From JARBAU01 sp029237525 (lineage in GTDB: Archaea > Thermoproteota > Nitrososphaeria > Nitrososphaerales > Nitrososphaeraceae), in assembly GCA_036555705.1 (NCBI GenBank), contig DATBKT010000087.1:186001-250000 (forward strand): DNA of 64,000 nt, read 5' to 3'. Under the pieces are notes generated by a model, which was not told where the DNA came from, did not search any database, and was given only the letters and a program-made list of their open reading frames with translations. Shown here in pieces: positions 26,006 through 35,415 of the stretch; positions within the stretch are counted from its first letter, which is position 1; every line of letters begins with the position of its first letter. The position numbers and the translations under genes were made by a program.

Positions 26006-27802
26006 TTACGAATTAGCTTCGTCTATGTAAAATATTCGCTCGCCAAGCCCTTTAGGATTGGTTGTCAAATTTATAATTGATTGTCTTAATCTATCTTCAT
26101 CTGGCTGTCGACCTTCAACATTTCCAGATAGGATCAAATATGGCCTTATCGACGAACCTAAAACATCAGAAAGCTCTTGATTGACAGTAGTAATAAGAGG
26201 TCTGAGGGCTCCTCTAAATATTTCAGATCTACTCCTTAAAAGCCCCGACACTTTACCAACGGGTGCATCAGGTCCTACGATTACGATCGCACCTGTCGAG
26301 GACTTAAATTTTGACGGATCATTCGATGAATTATCAGGGGACATCGACTTTACCCCTTCTTTGATTACGAGATAGGGGATATTTATGAAATTGTCTACTA
26401 ATGACTGCCATTCATTCCCTTGGAATGAAAGTATCTGACGCCCATAATCGAATTCTCCAGTAAAGTGAATCAGAGCAAACAACTGGCCAAATTTTGATCT
26501 AACTATGTTCATGAACTTTGCAATCTCATCGTCTTTTAGGAAATCAACCGAATGTGTATGAAATTCCTTTAGTTCATTTTGATTTGTTGACAATAGAATT
26601 ACAACCTGTTTTACTCCAAACTCCATCAATGAAGAGGCAACTGAGCGTACACGTGAGATTTCCTTTTGTTCCTTTGAATTTGTAGTAATAACGATAACCT
26701 TTCCATTGAGGATAGAGTGATCTTCAATCATTGATACGTTTGATCCAATAATTGGCTTGACCGGATAAAATACTCGATCATTAGGGATGACTCTACTATT
26801 CAACATCCTATTCATCTTGCCGTCTGCAAGACAGAGCACCATTTCACCCACTTGCTCCTGAGTGAGAAATTCTCCGTCGGTAATCATTTTTCTCGTATTG
26901 TTCTGGATTTTTTCGGCAATCTCTTGGGTCTTTTTCAAAAGACCTGATAAAGAGCCAGCCAGCGATTTTGAATCTACTGAATCATCATTTCTGGCTTTTA
27001 AAATATCTGAACTTAGCCCTTTTATACCAGCATCAACTACTTCTTCGGACTCGCCCATAATTGAGAAAAATCTTTCAGCATACTTTCCTATTTCTTGTGC
27101 GGTCACACCTGGGTAACCACCGATCCTTAAAAACTCCATTGCAGCCTTAGGATATACGGTCTTGTAGATTCTGTCTGAGTGAACTGGTCCAGGATTGGTG
27201 ACAATTGAGGTTATGCCCTTATCTACCAATTCCCAACCTAGAGCCTCTCCTAGCCTATTCTTTGCTCCTTGGGCAGCTGTGTAGGGGGTTCTAAATCTAT
27301 ATGGTCTTTGCTCAAATTTATTTTCCTCAGTAAAGAAGGTAGAAATCGTAATTATCATCCCTCCATGTTGCATAGCGGGGATGGCATGTTGAGAGGTCCA
27401 AAAAGTTCCCGACAAATGAATAGAAACACAATCTCGGAATTCCTTGAAGGTGGAGCTTGGAAAGATTTTAACTGGGCCAGAAACGCCAGCATTGTTAATC
27501 ACAATGTCAATTTTCCCAAGTTTACTCTTGATATCTTTGAACATACTCCTGATTCCGTTTTCATCAGACACATCTATCCCCGGATACGAAAGTACTTTCG
27601 CCGAGGGCGAAGAAGATTCGAAAATCTTTTCTAGAATATTTGTTGTGTAATCTAAGGGCTCTTTTCTTCTTCCCATTATGATAATATTTGCTCCCTCTTC
27701 AGCAAATTTTCTCGCTATAGTTTGTCCGATTCCTGTACCACTTCCAGTGATCAAAACGTTTTTACCGGCGAATTTTAATGGCGATACAGACTGCAAATCC
27801 AT
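26006..27802 (-). CDS. Double short-chain dehydrogenase protein, malonyl-CoA-reductase N-half-like
   Basis: A 598-residue protein built of two Rossmann/SDR domains. The first (~10-260) has TGSGTGIGQ, NNAGVSG, catalytic-serine IST and NPGPVHSDRI. The second (~360-590) is degenerate, with IVGPDAPVGKV and no YxxxK. Order, length and the NPGPxxSDRI segment resemble the N-terminal half of Chloroflexus malonyl-CoA reductase, which reduces malonate semialdehyde to 3-hydroxypropionate, a reaction needed in the archaeal 3HP/4HB cycle. The catalytic Tyr is present (PYTAAQGAKN) but the usual YxxxK lysine is Gln. The function is thus plausible but uncertain. Confidence 0.75.
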   Translation of the reverse strand: MDLQSVSPLKFAGKNVLITGSGTGIGQTIARKFAEEGANIIIMGRRKEPLDYTTNILEKIFESSSPSAKVLSYPGIDVSDENGIRSMFKDIKSKLGKIDIVINNAGVSGPVKIFPSSTFKEFRDCVSIHLSGTFWTSQHAIPAMQHGGMIITISTFFTEENKFEQRPYRFRTPYTAAQGAKNRLGEALGWELVDKGITSIVTNPGPVHSDRIYKTVYPKAAMEFLRIGGYPGVTAQEIGKYAERFFSIMGESEEVVDAGIKGLSSDILKARNDDSVDSKSLAGSLSGLLKKTQEIAEKIQNNTRKMITDGEFLTQEQVGEMVLCLADGKMNRMLNSRVIPNDRVFYPVKPIIGSNVSMIEDHSILNGKVIVITTNSKEQKEISRVRSVASSLMEFGVKQVVILLSTNQNELKEFHTHSVDFLKDDEIAKFMNIVRSKFGQLFALIHFTGEFDYGRQILSFQGNEWQSLVDNFINIPYLVIKEGVKSMSPDNSSNDPSKFKSSTGAIVIVGPDAPVGKVSGLLRSRSEIFRGALRPLITTVNQELSDVLGSSIRPYLILSGNVEGRQPDEDRLRQSIINLTTNPKGLGERIFYIDEANS

Positions 27803-28094
27803 ATCCTAGGCTTCAGCACATGCTAATTAAAGTTAGCGAAGATTACCACCCCATTTTACATTAAAAATATTAGTATTCATAATTGGAATTTCGAAATAAC
27901 TAAATGATCCGAACCAGATTTTAATCTAAATTTATACTTTAGGATATTGTGATCTGACTAAATACCGAGTAATGTAGATACCTGTCATGACCTTGATACT
28001 CAATTTACATAACAGAGATTTAGAGAAATAGTTGGTTAAATTGGATTACATGAAAACAATTAGCTCGGATATATACACCTGGGATAGTTTTGAC

Positions 28095-28643
28095 TTAAGC
28101 TCTCCACCATTCAAATCCGACATATATCACACTTTTATTGTTTAGATTTGGGATAGCGAGAATGAACTGCTTCTTAACGGTCGTAGCCAATCTTCCAGCA
28201 AGGACTAAACCAGTTGCATTGATGAGGTCCTTTCTCTTGTATACTTCTATCAGGTAAGGGGCATGATCAATACCAGGGCCATGTTCGTAAACCGCAAAAT
28301 CGCAACCGAATTTGATACCAGGTGAAACAACGTATCCTCTATCACGGAGATCTTGAAAGACTTGGAATTTTCTGTCAAAATCTGAGTAAACCTTTCTGCA
28401 AATCGACTTTATTTTAATTGTCGATACTATTTGATGTGATCTAGACTTAACCATCAGTTCCTTATGCTGCATCAAATAATAGCTTTCAATTAGGTCTAAT
28501 ATGAGAGGGCTTTCGAATTCTATCCCTTTAGGTTTAGGAATGCCCATAGGCTTTCCATAATAGCCTTTGGAATACAGATTTCTTGAAGAATATATATCCC
28601 ACACTACGATCCTGTTTTCGACAAGGTATCCTTCTGGTTTCAT
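28095..28643 (-). CDS. endA: tRNA-splicing endonuclease EndA
   Basis: Archaeal splicing endonuclease that cuts bulge-helix-bulge structures in pre-tRNA, pre-rRNA and some pre-mRNA. Seen: the N-terminal KGYYGKPMG segment, FQDLRDRGYVVSPGIKFGCD, and the catalytic triad in AVYEHGPGIDHAPYLIEV (Y119, H127) plus K158 in TTVKKQF, at the 31-residue His-Lys spacing of Methanocaldococcus EndA. At 182 residues it is a single-unit catalytic subunit. Its presence is directly relevant to the candidate intron in carB at 51904-51935. Confidence 0.93.
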   Translation of the reverse strand: MKPEGYLVENRIVVWDIYSSRNLYSKGYYGKPMGIPKPKGIEFESPLILDLIESYYLMQHKELMVKSRSHQIVSTIKIKSICRKVYSDFDRKFQVFQDLRDRGYVVSPGIKFGCDFAVYEHGPGIDHAPYLIEVYKRKDLINATGLVLAGRLATTVKKQFILAIPNLNNKSVIYVGFEWWRA

Positions 28644-28826
28644 TTACTAATTACTACTTTGAAAATCCTAAGGGAATCAAAAAGTCCAGTCCAATGAATC
28701 TAGCAGGTTTCAAGATCCTGTCAATTCCATCGTTGATTTTAATACACACCTTTTGTTCTGCTTGGACTTCTTGTCCTTTATTTCGCATTCATTTTGAATT
28801 AAGTGGCTTCGGTATTAAAATGCTTT

Positions 28827-28846
28827 TAAGCGCGCTTAGCGGCCGC
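28827..28846. repeat. Tandem GC-rich palindromes in the endA/hom spacer
   Basis: TAAGCGCGCTTA (28827-28838) is directly followed by GCGGCCGC (28839-28846). Both are perfect palindromes in a 312-base gene-free stretch of AT-rich DNA upstream of endA and downstream of hom. They could be an operator or a 3' hairpin of hom. No other feature is seen in the spacer. Confidence 0.45.
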
Positions 28847-28955
28847 CGGTTCTCAGTCTTGAAGACACTGAAGCAGTTTTGCGAATTAGCTCATCGAAAC
28901 TAGAAATGATTACCCATAACAACTAGAACATCTATGCGCAGAAATTACAATAGAA

Positions 28956-29975
28956 TCAGAGCACGTCCTCGGCTATAGCTTCTCTAATTTCGATTAGATC
29001 TCTGACTATAGAACTCGCAGTTTCCATTCCTCCAGCTCCTCGACCGATTATTGTCTTATCACCAGAGTATTCAGAGCAAAATGTAACTGCATTTAGGGTA
29101 CCATTGACGCAAATGGGGTCAACTTTTTTTATAATCGTAGGTTTCACTTCAAGGCGCTTATTATCGCAGCTTGCAATAAGTTTTACAGAATTCTTATTCA
29201 TTGCGGCATTCTTAATGTCAGAAAGGTCAATACCGGTAATACCTTCCCTCTTGATATCTCTTATTGTTACTTTCAGCCCCATTATCCAATTAGCCATAAT
29301 GGCTAGTTTAGATGCTGCGTCGTATCCATCTAAATCGAGAGAGGGACTGGCTTCTGCGTATCCTTTTGCTTTGGCATCGTTAAGAGCCTCATTAAATTTT
29401 AGGCCGTCCTCCATTTTTGATAATATATAATTAGTGGTGCCATTCAGAATTCCCCTAAATGAGATAATCCGTTCACCATTCAAGCACCTTTTTGCAAATT
29501 CAAGGATTGGAGTCCCGCCACCCACAGTACCGCTAAATCTGAACTTGATATTGTTGTGATTAGCTAATTCAACAAGGGAAGGGAAGGCTAAAGCTAGCGG
29601 CCCCTTGTTTACAGTGATGATGTGCTTGCTGGACCGCATGCCAGATATAATATTCGCAAGACCTGGCTCAGCACTATCCAAATTCGTGGGCGTCATCTCT
29701 ATGAGCAATTCTGCTTCGATGCCGTCTATGACATCTGCCAAACTTAACTGAGACTGACACTCGTCATAGGCTGCCACCGTTCCTTTAGATAGTTTTGCTT
29801 CCAACAATCGATCTAAATCGAGTCCGGCCTGGGAAATTGCACAACCTTTACTATCCAGACAAGCTACAATTTTGGGATTGATTCCATACAAGGTATACAA
29901 GTCGCTTGCACGAGATAGCAAAATCTTGGCAAGACTTTGTCCGACAACTCCAAATCCCACTAAGATAATGCGCAA
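28956..29975 (-). CDS. hom: Homoserine dehydrogenase
   Basis: NAD(P)-dependent reduction of aspartate semialdehyde to homoserine, shared by threonine and methionine synthesis. Seen: the Rossmann start RIILVGFGVVGQSLAKIL, ELLIEMTPTN, TVNKGPLALAF with the catalytic lysine region, FSGTVGGGTPIL, ILNGTTNYIL, the AKAKGYAEASPSLDLDGYD substrate region and a final GRGAGGMETASSIVRDL. At 339 residues it lacks an aspartokinase or ACT domain. The start is TTG. It supplies the pathway that ends with thrC at 4.6 kb. Confidence 0.94.
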   Translation of the reverse strand: MRIILVGFGVVGQSLAKILLSRASDLYTLYGINPKIVACLDSKGCAISQAGLDLDRLLEAKLSKGTVAAYDECQSQLSLADVIDGIEAELLIEMTPTNLDSAEPGLANIISGMRSSKHIITVNKGPLALAFPSLVELANHNNIKFRFSGTVGGGTPILEFAKRCLNGERIISFRGILNGTTNYILSKMEDGLKFNEALNDAKAKGYAEASPSLDLDGYDAASKLAIMANWIMGLKVTIRDIKREGITGIDLSDIKNAAMNKNSVKLIASCDNKRLEVKPTIIKKVDPICVNGTLNAVTFCSEYSGDKTIIGRGAGGMETASSIVRDLIEIREAIAEDVL

Positions 29976-30227
29976 ATTAAGCTTTCAATATCGTGCTGGC
30001 TTTAATATGTTTACAAGTATCTATTTAGTTAATTCTGAAGCTGCGGGTACCTTACTAATCAATTGGGCTTGTGCAAATAATTTCCCTATACCGTCTAGTT
30101 CCTGCAATTTAGTACCTTTATATAAGAAATTGGTTTGATTAAAACTGGCTCAAAGTTTGACGTGTGAAAAATTCCAGAATCCATGCCTGCGAGAGTAACA
30201 TGAGATAATGTCCAATTTTGTCTGGCT

Positions 30228-31016
30228 GTGGTTTATTTGATCGGTGAAATAGTAATAATGATCTTCATTGGAACGTTTGCAGGATTTATAGGTTCCATGG
30301 TCGGTGTAGGAGGAGGGATAGTAATTTCACCCGCGTTGACTTTTATGGGTCTTATGCCTGCTCAGATTTCAAGTACTAGTCTGATTCCGGTATCATTTAC
30401 TTCTCTTTCATCTACTATTGCATATTCAAGACAGCATAAGATAAACTATGGGGTAGGTGTAAGAATTGCTTCATTTGCGATACCCGGAGCTGCCATTGGA
30501 GCTGTGCTCTCTTCAAATTTGCCTTTGGGACAGTTCAAACTATACTTCGCAATTATATTGTTTCTCACTGGTGTGTACCTTTGGATTAGAAATAGAATTC
30601 GGAAAAAAAGTACGAATAATGAAGTAAGGAGCTTCAAAAATAAACGATCTAGAGAAATTATTTTGGCTTTTGGTGGTTTGGGTGCTGGAATAATCTCCAG
30701 CCTATTTGGAATCGGTGGCGGGATAATTTTTGTACCATTAATGCTATTAATTCTAGATTTAACTATGAGTACTGCAGCTGCTACGTCACAACTTTCACTT
30801 TTGATCACATCTGCAGTTGGTAACGTTGTCCATATTTCACTAGGTCATCCGGAATATCTTCCCGCTATCTTCCTCTCGTTAGGTTCAGTCATAGGGGCTC
30901 AGATTGGTGCTAATCTATCGAAGCATGTGTCAGATACAATCTTGGTCAAGTTGTTTTCTATATCAGTAGTGGTGGTAGCCTTAAAGCTCTTTGTAGACAG
31001 CTTACCGTCATTGTAA
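30228..31016 (+). CDS. TauE/SafE family sulfite/organosulfur exporter-like protein
   Basis: An integral membrane protein of 262 residues with two homologous halves of about four helices. Each half begins with the glycine-rich signature of the family: GSMVGVGGGIVISPAL in the first and SSLFGIGGGIIFVPLML in the second. A basic loop (IRKKSTNNEVRSFKNKRSR) lies between. Family members move sulfite, sulfoacetate, taurine-derived or other small anions across the cytoplasmic membrane. The substrate here is unknown. The start is GTG. It is a monocistronic-looking gene. Confidence 0.85.
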   Translation: MVYLIGEIVIMIFIGTFAGFIGSMVGVGGGIVISPALTFMGLMPAQISSTSLIPVSFTSLSSTIAYSRQHKINYGVGVRIASFAIPGAAIGAVLSSNLPLGQFKLYFAIILFLTGVYLWIRNRIRKKSTNNEVRSFKNKRSREIILAFGGLGAGIISSLFGIGGGIIFVPLMLLILDLTMSTAAATSQLSLLITSAVGNVVHISLGHPEYLPAIFLSLGSVIGAQIGANLSKHVSDTILVKLFSISVVVVALKLFVDSLPSL

Positions 31017-31313
31017 CTTAGTATACATATCCACCGGTCTTGAAAGGTAATCAGGTAGAAAGAGGTATTTATCTAACCAGTTATATTATACAGCATACAG
31101 TTTATTGAATTGTTAACCATTCGATAATCGGAATCAGAGCATCTTAATATCCGACAAGATTAGACCATCATTGAATCATAAACAAGTTGAAATGTAAAAT
31201 CAAAGATAAAAGATCAGAACTTTTCGGAATCAGCGGTTAAATAATATTACTATTGCCATAAATCATTCGAGAACTATAACTGAGTAATTAGTGAAGTAAC
31301 TTTAAGAAAACAT

Positions 31314-31367
31314 AACAACACAACAACACAACAACACAACAACACAACAACACAACAACACAACACA
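31314..31367. repeat. 8-bp tandem repeat (AACAACAC)x6
   Basis: Six perfect copies of AACAACAC (31314-31361) plus a partial copy abut the stop codon of the micro-protein at 31368. It is a pure microsatellite, not interrupted by spacers. The remaining 300 bases back to 31017 show no gene. Confidence 0.9.
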
Positions 31368-31514
31368 TCAAGATCTAGCGTCTGGATTCTTAACCGGTTT
31401 CAGAGGTGGTGGGAGCTTTTCTAATTTATGACTAGGATTAGCAAGATAGTGTCTAGATGCACCTTCTCCACTTAAAACAATATTGCAATTAACGCATTTA
31501 TATCTTATAGCCAA
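31368..31514 (-). CDS. Micro-protein with Cys2-His2 zinc-finger-like spacing
   Basis: A 48-residue frame starting with TTG. Two cysteines (KCVNCN) are followed by two histidines in RHYLANPSHK, giving C-x2-C-x11-H-x6-H, close to a C2H2 finger. The tail is proline-rich and basic (KLPPPLKPVKNPDARS). It lies between an 8-bp repeat and the aCPSF1 gene. The compact metal-ligand pattern makes chance unlikely, but no family is recognised. Confidence 0.55.
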   Translation of the reverse strand: MAIRYKCVNCNIVLSGEGASRHYLANPSHKLEKLPPPLKPVKNPDARS

Positions 31515-31575
31515 CTTTTACCCAAATTATATAATGTAAACATGGCTAAAAAGGATACTGGGTGGCACAACAAAA

Positions 31576-33825
31576 TTACCGCAGTCTAATAATCTCTCTA
31601 ACATCAGGCACCCCAGATCTTACTTTAAGTTTGTGATATACAGTACTGGCAATATTTTCAGACTTTGACTTTTCCCCATGGTTCACCAAAACCCTTTTTG
31701 GTTTTATCCTTGAAATGAAACTAATGATTTGATTGAAATCACTATGACCGCTGAATCCGTCGATTTTCTGTGTGGAGCACCTTACTGGGACAACCTTCAT
31801 CTTTCCATTTTTGTCCAGCATACTTATCTCGTTCATTACACCATCTATCACTCTCCTGCCGAGGGTCCCGTTTATTTGGTATGAAACAAAGATTATCTTG
31901 TTATTCGCATCTGGCGCAATCTGCTTAAAATATTCAACCGATGGCCCACCTTCAAGCATTCCCGAAGTTGCCATGATGATAGAAGGATTCTCATCATTGA
32001 ATATGTCCTCCCTTTTCCTTGTTCCGTTTACTATAGTAAAATACTCTGACTGAAAAGGATTGACACCTTCAGTTACAGATTTTCGCACATTGTAGCCCAA
32101 ATAATGTGCATAAGACATATGGATTGCACTAGCTTCAGAAATCATTCCTTCAATATAAATCGGAGATTCTAGTAAACGTCCTTCTTTCATTTCACGATCC
32201 ATAACCAGCATTATCTCCTGTGCTCTCCCTACTGCCGGAACTGGTATCAGAACTTTCCCGCCTCTGCTAAGTGTTTCGTTGACACTCTGTGTAAAACTAC
32301 TGTAGACCAATGACTGTTCAGGCATAACGTCTACAGAATTTCCATATGTGCTTTCAGTGATGAGAGTTTCAACTCTAGGATAAATAGAAAGGGCATTATC
32401 CAAAAGCTGGGTTCTAGCATATTTGTAATCTCCCGAATACAAAATGTTATGTGCGCCAGAAATATTAAGATGGACCGTAGCGCTACCCATGATATGACCA
32501 GCATTATTCAAAGTAACAGTAACATCCGGCGAAATGTCTGTCGGCTTGCCATATGGTAATGTTATACATCTTTTAATGACTTCATTCACATCTCTTGCCT
32601 CATAAGGAAGGTAGGTCCCGTTATTATTTGCAATTTTTATCGAATCCATCTGTAACAGAGTCATTAAAGGTAACGTTGGTTCTGTACAATAAACTGGGCC
32701 CTTGTAACCATATTTGAAAAGTGCAGGCAAAAATCCTTGGTGATCAATATGTGCGTGACTAATTATTACTGCGTCAAGATCATCTAAATTGAAGCTGAAC
32801 CAGTCAACACGCGGATAAGCATTCAAGGCTATATCCTCGCCAGGATTAATTCCACAATCCAGCATAATTTTGCTCTCTGGAGTTACTACCACAAAGCAAG
32901 ATCTTCCAACCTGTTTGACACCACCTAAGCAATACAGCATCACCTCATGTTTGCTTAAACTATAATTTGACTGACTTGGCGGGCTTGTCCGAATGTGTGA
33001 ATTCGAACTATCATATTGGTTTTGTGAAGCTATTTCGCTGTCTCGGTCTAAAGTGGCAGAATTCTCTACAAGGTTTGATACTGCCCTAGTTGATTCAATA
33101 TTTTTTATAACAGACGAACTTGCTATCAGCGGTTTTCTGAAAATCCTAGTTCCAACGCGTTGATAAAATGCGGTTCTTTCTTTGGCTGACCCCTTAAGCA
33201 TCGAATGTATCAATGTTATACTGTTGGAAGGAATATGCGGTGACTGTCTCGTGTGGGCAATCCATCCCGTAGTTTCGGCTATACTAACAACTAAGTTTGG
33301 ATCTACGACTTTGGGCCGATTCAATTCCAATATAACTTCACCTGTCGCATCATCACAAAAAATCGCTGAAAGTACTACGTCCTTCGGAAGCTGTTTTGAA
33401 ATTCTAATTCTGGCCTCATCTTCGTTAATTCTAATGGACGGGTCAGTTCTCACAACGATCCTCTTTTTTAATGACTTGGATAATGAGGATAAATGCATGG
33501 TTAACTCGGTGAGTGAGAATCTAGGATTCTTGGTGTAAACTGCAATGCTAGGTCCTTCGAATCTTGCCCCTGTAATCTTTGCCTCTAACGGTACCGATTC
33601 TGCTACCACTGCCCACAGTGAATCCTGGTCATTGGAAGAAACTTTCATCTGCCCATTTATGCCATTAGACGTTTCTTTTGATTGTCCATTATCTATCATG
33701 ACTAGTGAATTCTCGGCCTGAATATTACTATCCAAGACACTCCTATTTCTCTTCATTCTGCTCTTGTTCTTGGTTTGAGCATCTCTTTCTCCTTTAACTG
33801 ATTTGTTGCTATTCTCTCTTCGCAC
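31576..33825 (-). CDS. Beta-CASP ribonuclease aCPSF1 (KH-domain type)
   Basis: A 749-residue protein with an N-terminal KH-type RNA-binding region (~70-220), a metallo-beta-lactamase domain with SHAHIDHQG, the glycine-rich start YCLGGVKQVGRSC, a NNAGHIMGSATVHL segment, the beta-CASP motif region TESTYGNS, and the C-terminal SGHSD. In archaea this 3'-end endoribonuclease, homologous to eukaryotic CPSF73, cleaves at U-rich termination sites and mediates transcription termination. Odd: residues 1-72 and about 228-285 are low-complexity Asn/Ser/Lys-rich additions, unusual for such a conserved enzyme. Confidence 0.93.
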   Translation of the reverse strand: MRRENSNKSVKGERDAQTKNKSRMKRNRSVLDSNIQAENSLVMIDNGQSKETSNGINGQMKVSSNDQDSLWAVVAESVPLEAKITGARFEGPSIAVYTKNPRFSLTELTMHLSSLSKSLKKRIVVRTDPSIRINEDEARIRISKQLPKDVVLSAIFCDDATGEVILELNRPKVVDPNLVVSIAETTGWIAHTRQSPHIPSNSITLIHSMLKGSAKERTAFYQRVGTRIFRKPLIASSSVIKNIESTRAVSNLVENSATLDRDSEIASQNQYDSSNSHIRTSPPSQSNYSLSKHEVMLYCLGGVKQVGRSCFVVVTPESKIMLDCGINPGEDIALNAYPRVDWFSFNLDDLDAVIISHAHIDHQGFLPALFKYGYKGPVYCTEPTLPLMTLLQMDSIKIANNNGTYLPYEARDVNEVIKRCITLPYGKPTDISPDVTVTLNNAGHIMGSATVHLNISGAHNILYSGDYKYARTQLLDNALSIYPRVETLITESTYGNSVDVMPEQSLVYSSFTQSVNETLSRGGKVLIPVPAVGRAQEIMLVMDREMKEGRLLESPIYIEGMISEASAIHMSYAHYLGYNVRKSVTEGVNPFQSEYFTIVNGTRKREDIFNDENPSIIMATSGMLEGGPSVEYFKQIAPDANNKIIFVSYQINGTLGRRVIDGVMNEISMLDKNGKMKVVPVRCSTQKIDGFSGHSDFNQIISFISRIKPKRVLVNHGEKSKSENIASTVYHKLKVRSGVPDVREIIRLR

Positions 33826-34402
33826 AATTATTCTACTTCTGGCAACCGCGGCAAACTATATTCATAACTTTGCATATAATCGGTTAGCAAAGCCAAATAA
33901 TTTCACATTAATAATTTTCCGCAAAAAGCCATTTAACATCTGGCTTAATCATTAATAAATATTACTGCAGTCATTAAACTAAGATTATATATTCGTCAAA
34001 ATAAGCTAATAGAATAGTGGTGAATCTATTCCCGTTACCGATCAAACTACAGATATAGGTTCGCAATACTCGCCTATAGATTATGAACTTGAACTCGTCC
34101 CGAAATCTTGAAGTAGCTATTCTAATAAGACGTACGCCCACGATCGAATTCACTAAATTTCGAATTATACACCAGCTAAGTCATTGTCACCGAGAGCATA
34201 TTTCAGATGAAACTGAACTTTGTTGAGGATATTTGCAGTACCAGGCTTGATGCGAGGAAACAATTCAAGCATAATTTTCTGGTATTTGTGTAAAGCTTCG
34301 ATTGTTATTTCTAGTTTTGATTATCACAAGTTATAGAAATACTTGACAAATTTTGAGCCGAAGTCTTGGCTAGCTCAAATAGTTGATATTCTTTCGAATC
34401 CT
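33826..34402. other. Gene-free stretch with terminator-like inverted repeat
   Basis: About 580 bases between aCPSF1 (start) and a regulator gene (end), both on the minus strand. TTTGAGC (34352-34358) and GCTCAAA (34373-34379) form a 7-bp inverted repeat just past the regulator stop, suited to a 3'-end hairpin. TATAGG (34055-34060 region) pairs with CCTATA about 13 bases on. No gene is supported. Confidence 0.4.
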
Positions 34403-35260
34403 CTAGACTTCCTTAAGTCTCTTTTCATCAAAAGATTTGGAATTGTACCAGTTGTACCTGTAGAAATCAAGACACCATTCATGAAATAGTCCATCTGAAT
34501 CACCACCAGATGGTTGATCGGAGAATAAAGAATTCATGTCTGTAATTCCTTTAGCGTTTGGAAAGAGTACTGTTGCATGTCTTTCATTCAGAACAACAGC
34601 TGTTGTGATCTTGTCAATCATTCTTCTTTCTGCAATTCCACTTTTCAATAATTCATGAAATCCAGCAGCTTTGAGCAAATCAAACCCCTTTTTAGGAATC
34701 ACAGCATTTTGAGGAAGAATATAGCTGAATTTGATGCCGTCTTTCTTTATCTTAGAGATCACCGTCTCAATAAGTTCGAAGGGTATTTGAGGCAACATAG
34801 CGTATATATATTCTGTAGAGCTGTCGTATAGCTTCTTCCAGAGTTCGAGTACTGCGACAAATCCATTGACGTATTCTGAATCATCTAAAGACCCAATTCT
34901 CTGGACAAATTTCATAGGTAAGTCACTTAGAATGTGCTCCGAAAAATATGATCTATTTCTAGAAAGGAAACCAAAAGTTGAGATATTTTTGATTATGATA
35001 TTTCCGAATGTAGTCAGGAAGAATGACCCACTAGAATCCTTATCAATAATTCCAGCTTCCGACAACCTATTAACATTTCTGTGAACTTCCTGCATAGTAA
35101 CATTTAGATCTCTTGCAATTTGTGCAAGTCGCAAGCTATCTTGGTTTAGCTTGAAAAGGATTGCTAACCGTTGCTCGCTCGCTAACTCAAAAAAAATGCG
35201 TTCTGTATGCTCCAAGTAACTTTCTTCAGGATTTCCATTATTGTCTGAATTAGAATTCAA
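34403..35260 (-). CDS. Winged-helix regulator with FilR1-like C-terminal domain
   Basis: Residues ~20-100 form an ArsR/MarR-like winged helix: FFELASEQRLAILFKL, LAQIARDLNVTMQEVHRNVNRL and SEAGIIDKDSSGSFFLTTFG. The C-terminal ~170 residues resemble the methanogenesis-regulator FilR1 domain common in archaeal transcription factors: YIYAMLPQIPFELIE, IKFSYILPQNA and VVLNERHATVLFPN. It is probably a one-component regulator binding a small ligand. The target is unknown; neighbours are aCPSF1 and a sugar epimerase. Confidence 0.8.
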   Translation of the reverse strand: MNSNSDNNGNPEESYLEHTERIFFELASEQRLAILFKLNQDSLRLAQIARDLNVTMQEVHRNVNRLSEAGIIDKDSSGSFFLTTFGNIIIKNISTFGFLSRNRSYFSEHILSDLPMKFVQRIGSLDDSEYVNGFVAVLELWKKLYDSSTEYIYAMLPQIPFELIETVISKIKKDGIKFSYILPQNAVIPKKGFDLLKAAGFHELLKSGIAERRMIDKITTAVVLNERHATVLFPNAKGITDMNSLFSDQPSGGDSDGLFHEWCLDFYRYNWYNSKSFDEKRLKEV

Positions 35261-35415
35261 TTTACACGACTATGGGAATCCTAGAGAATTATACTTTTTG
35301 TTGCTATTGTAGCTTCATTATTAAAAACCATATACAACTGACTTTACTTGTCTATTCAAGTCAATCCCATGTCTATCACGGTTGAGATTACGTCGCAATG
35401 TCAATAATTATTCAA

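Noticed and set aside
28583..28903. 106-codon plus-strand frame overlapping endA
   Set aside because: It overlaps the 5' end of a clear gene on the opposite strand and encodes no recognisable pattern.
31314..31367. 8-bp repeats as an origin iteron array
   Set aside because: Pure microsatellite without ORB-like dyads and no cdc6/orc1 gene nearby.
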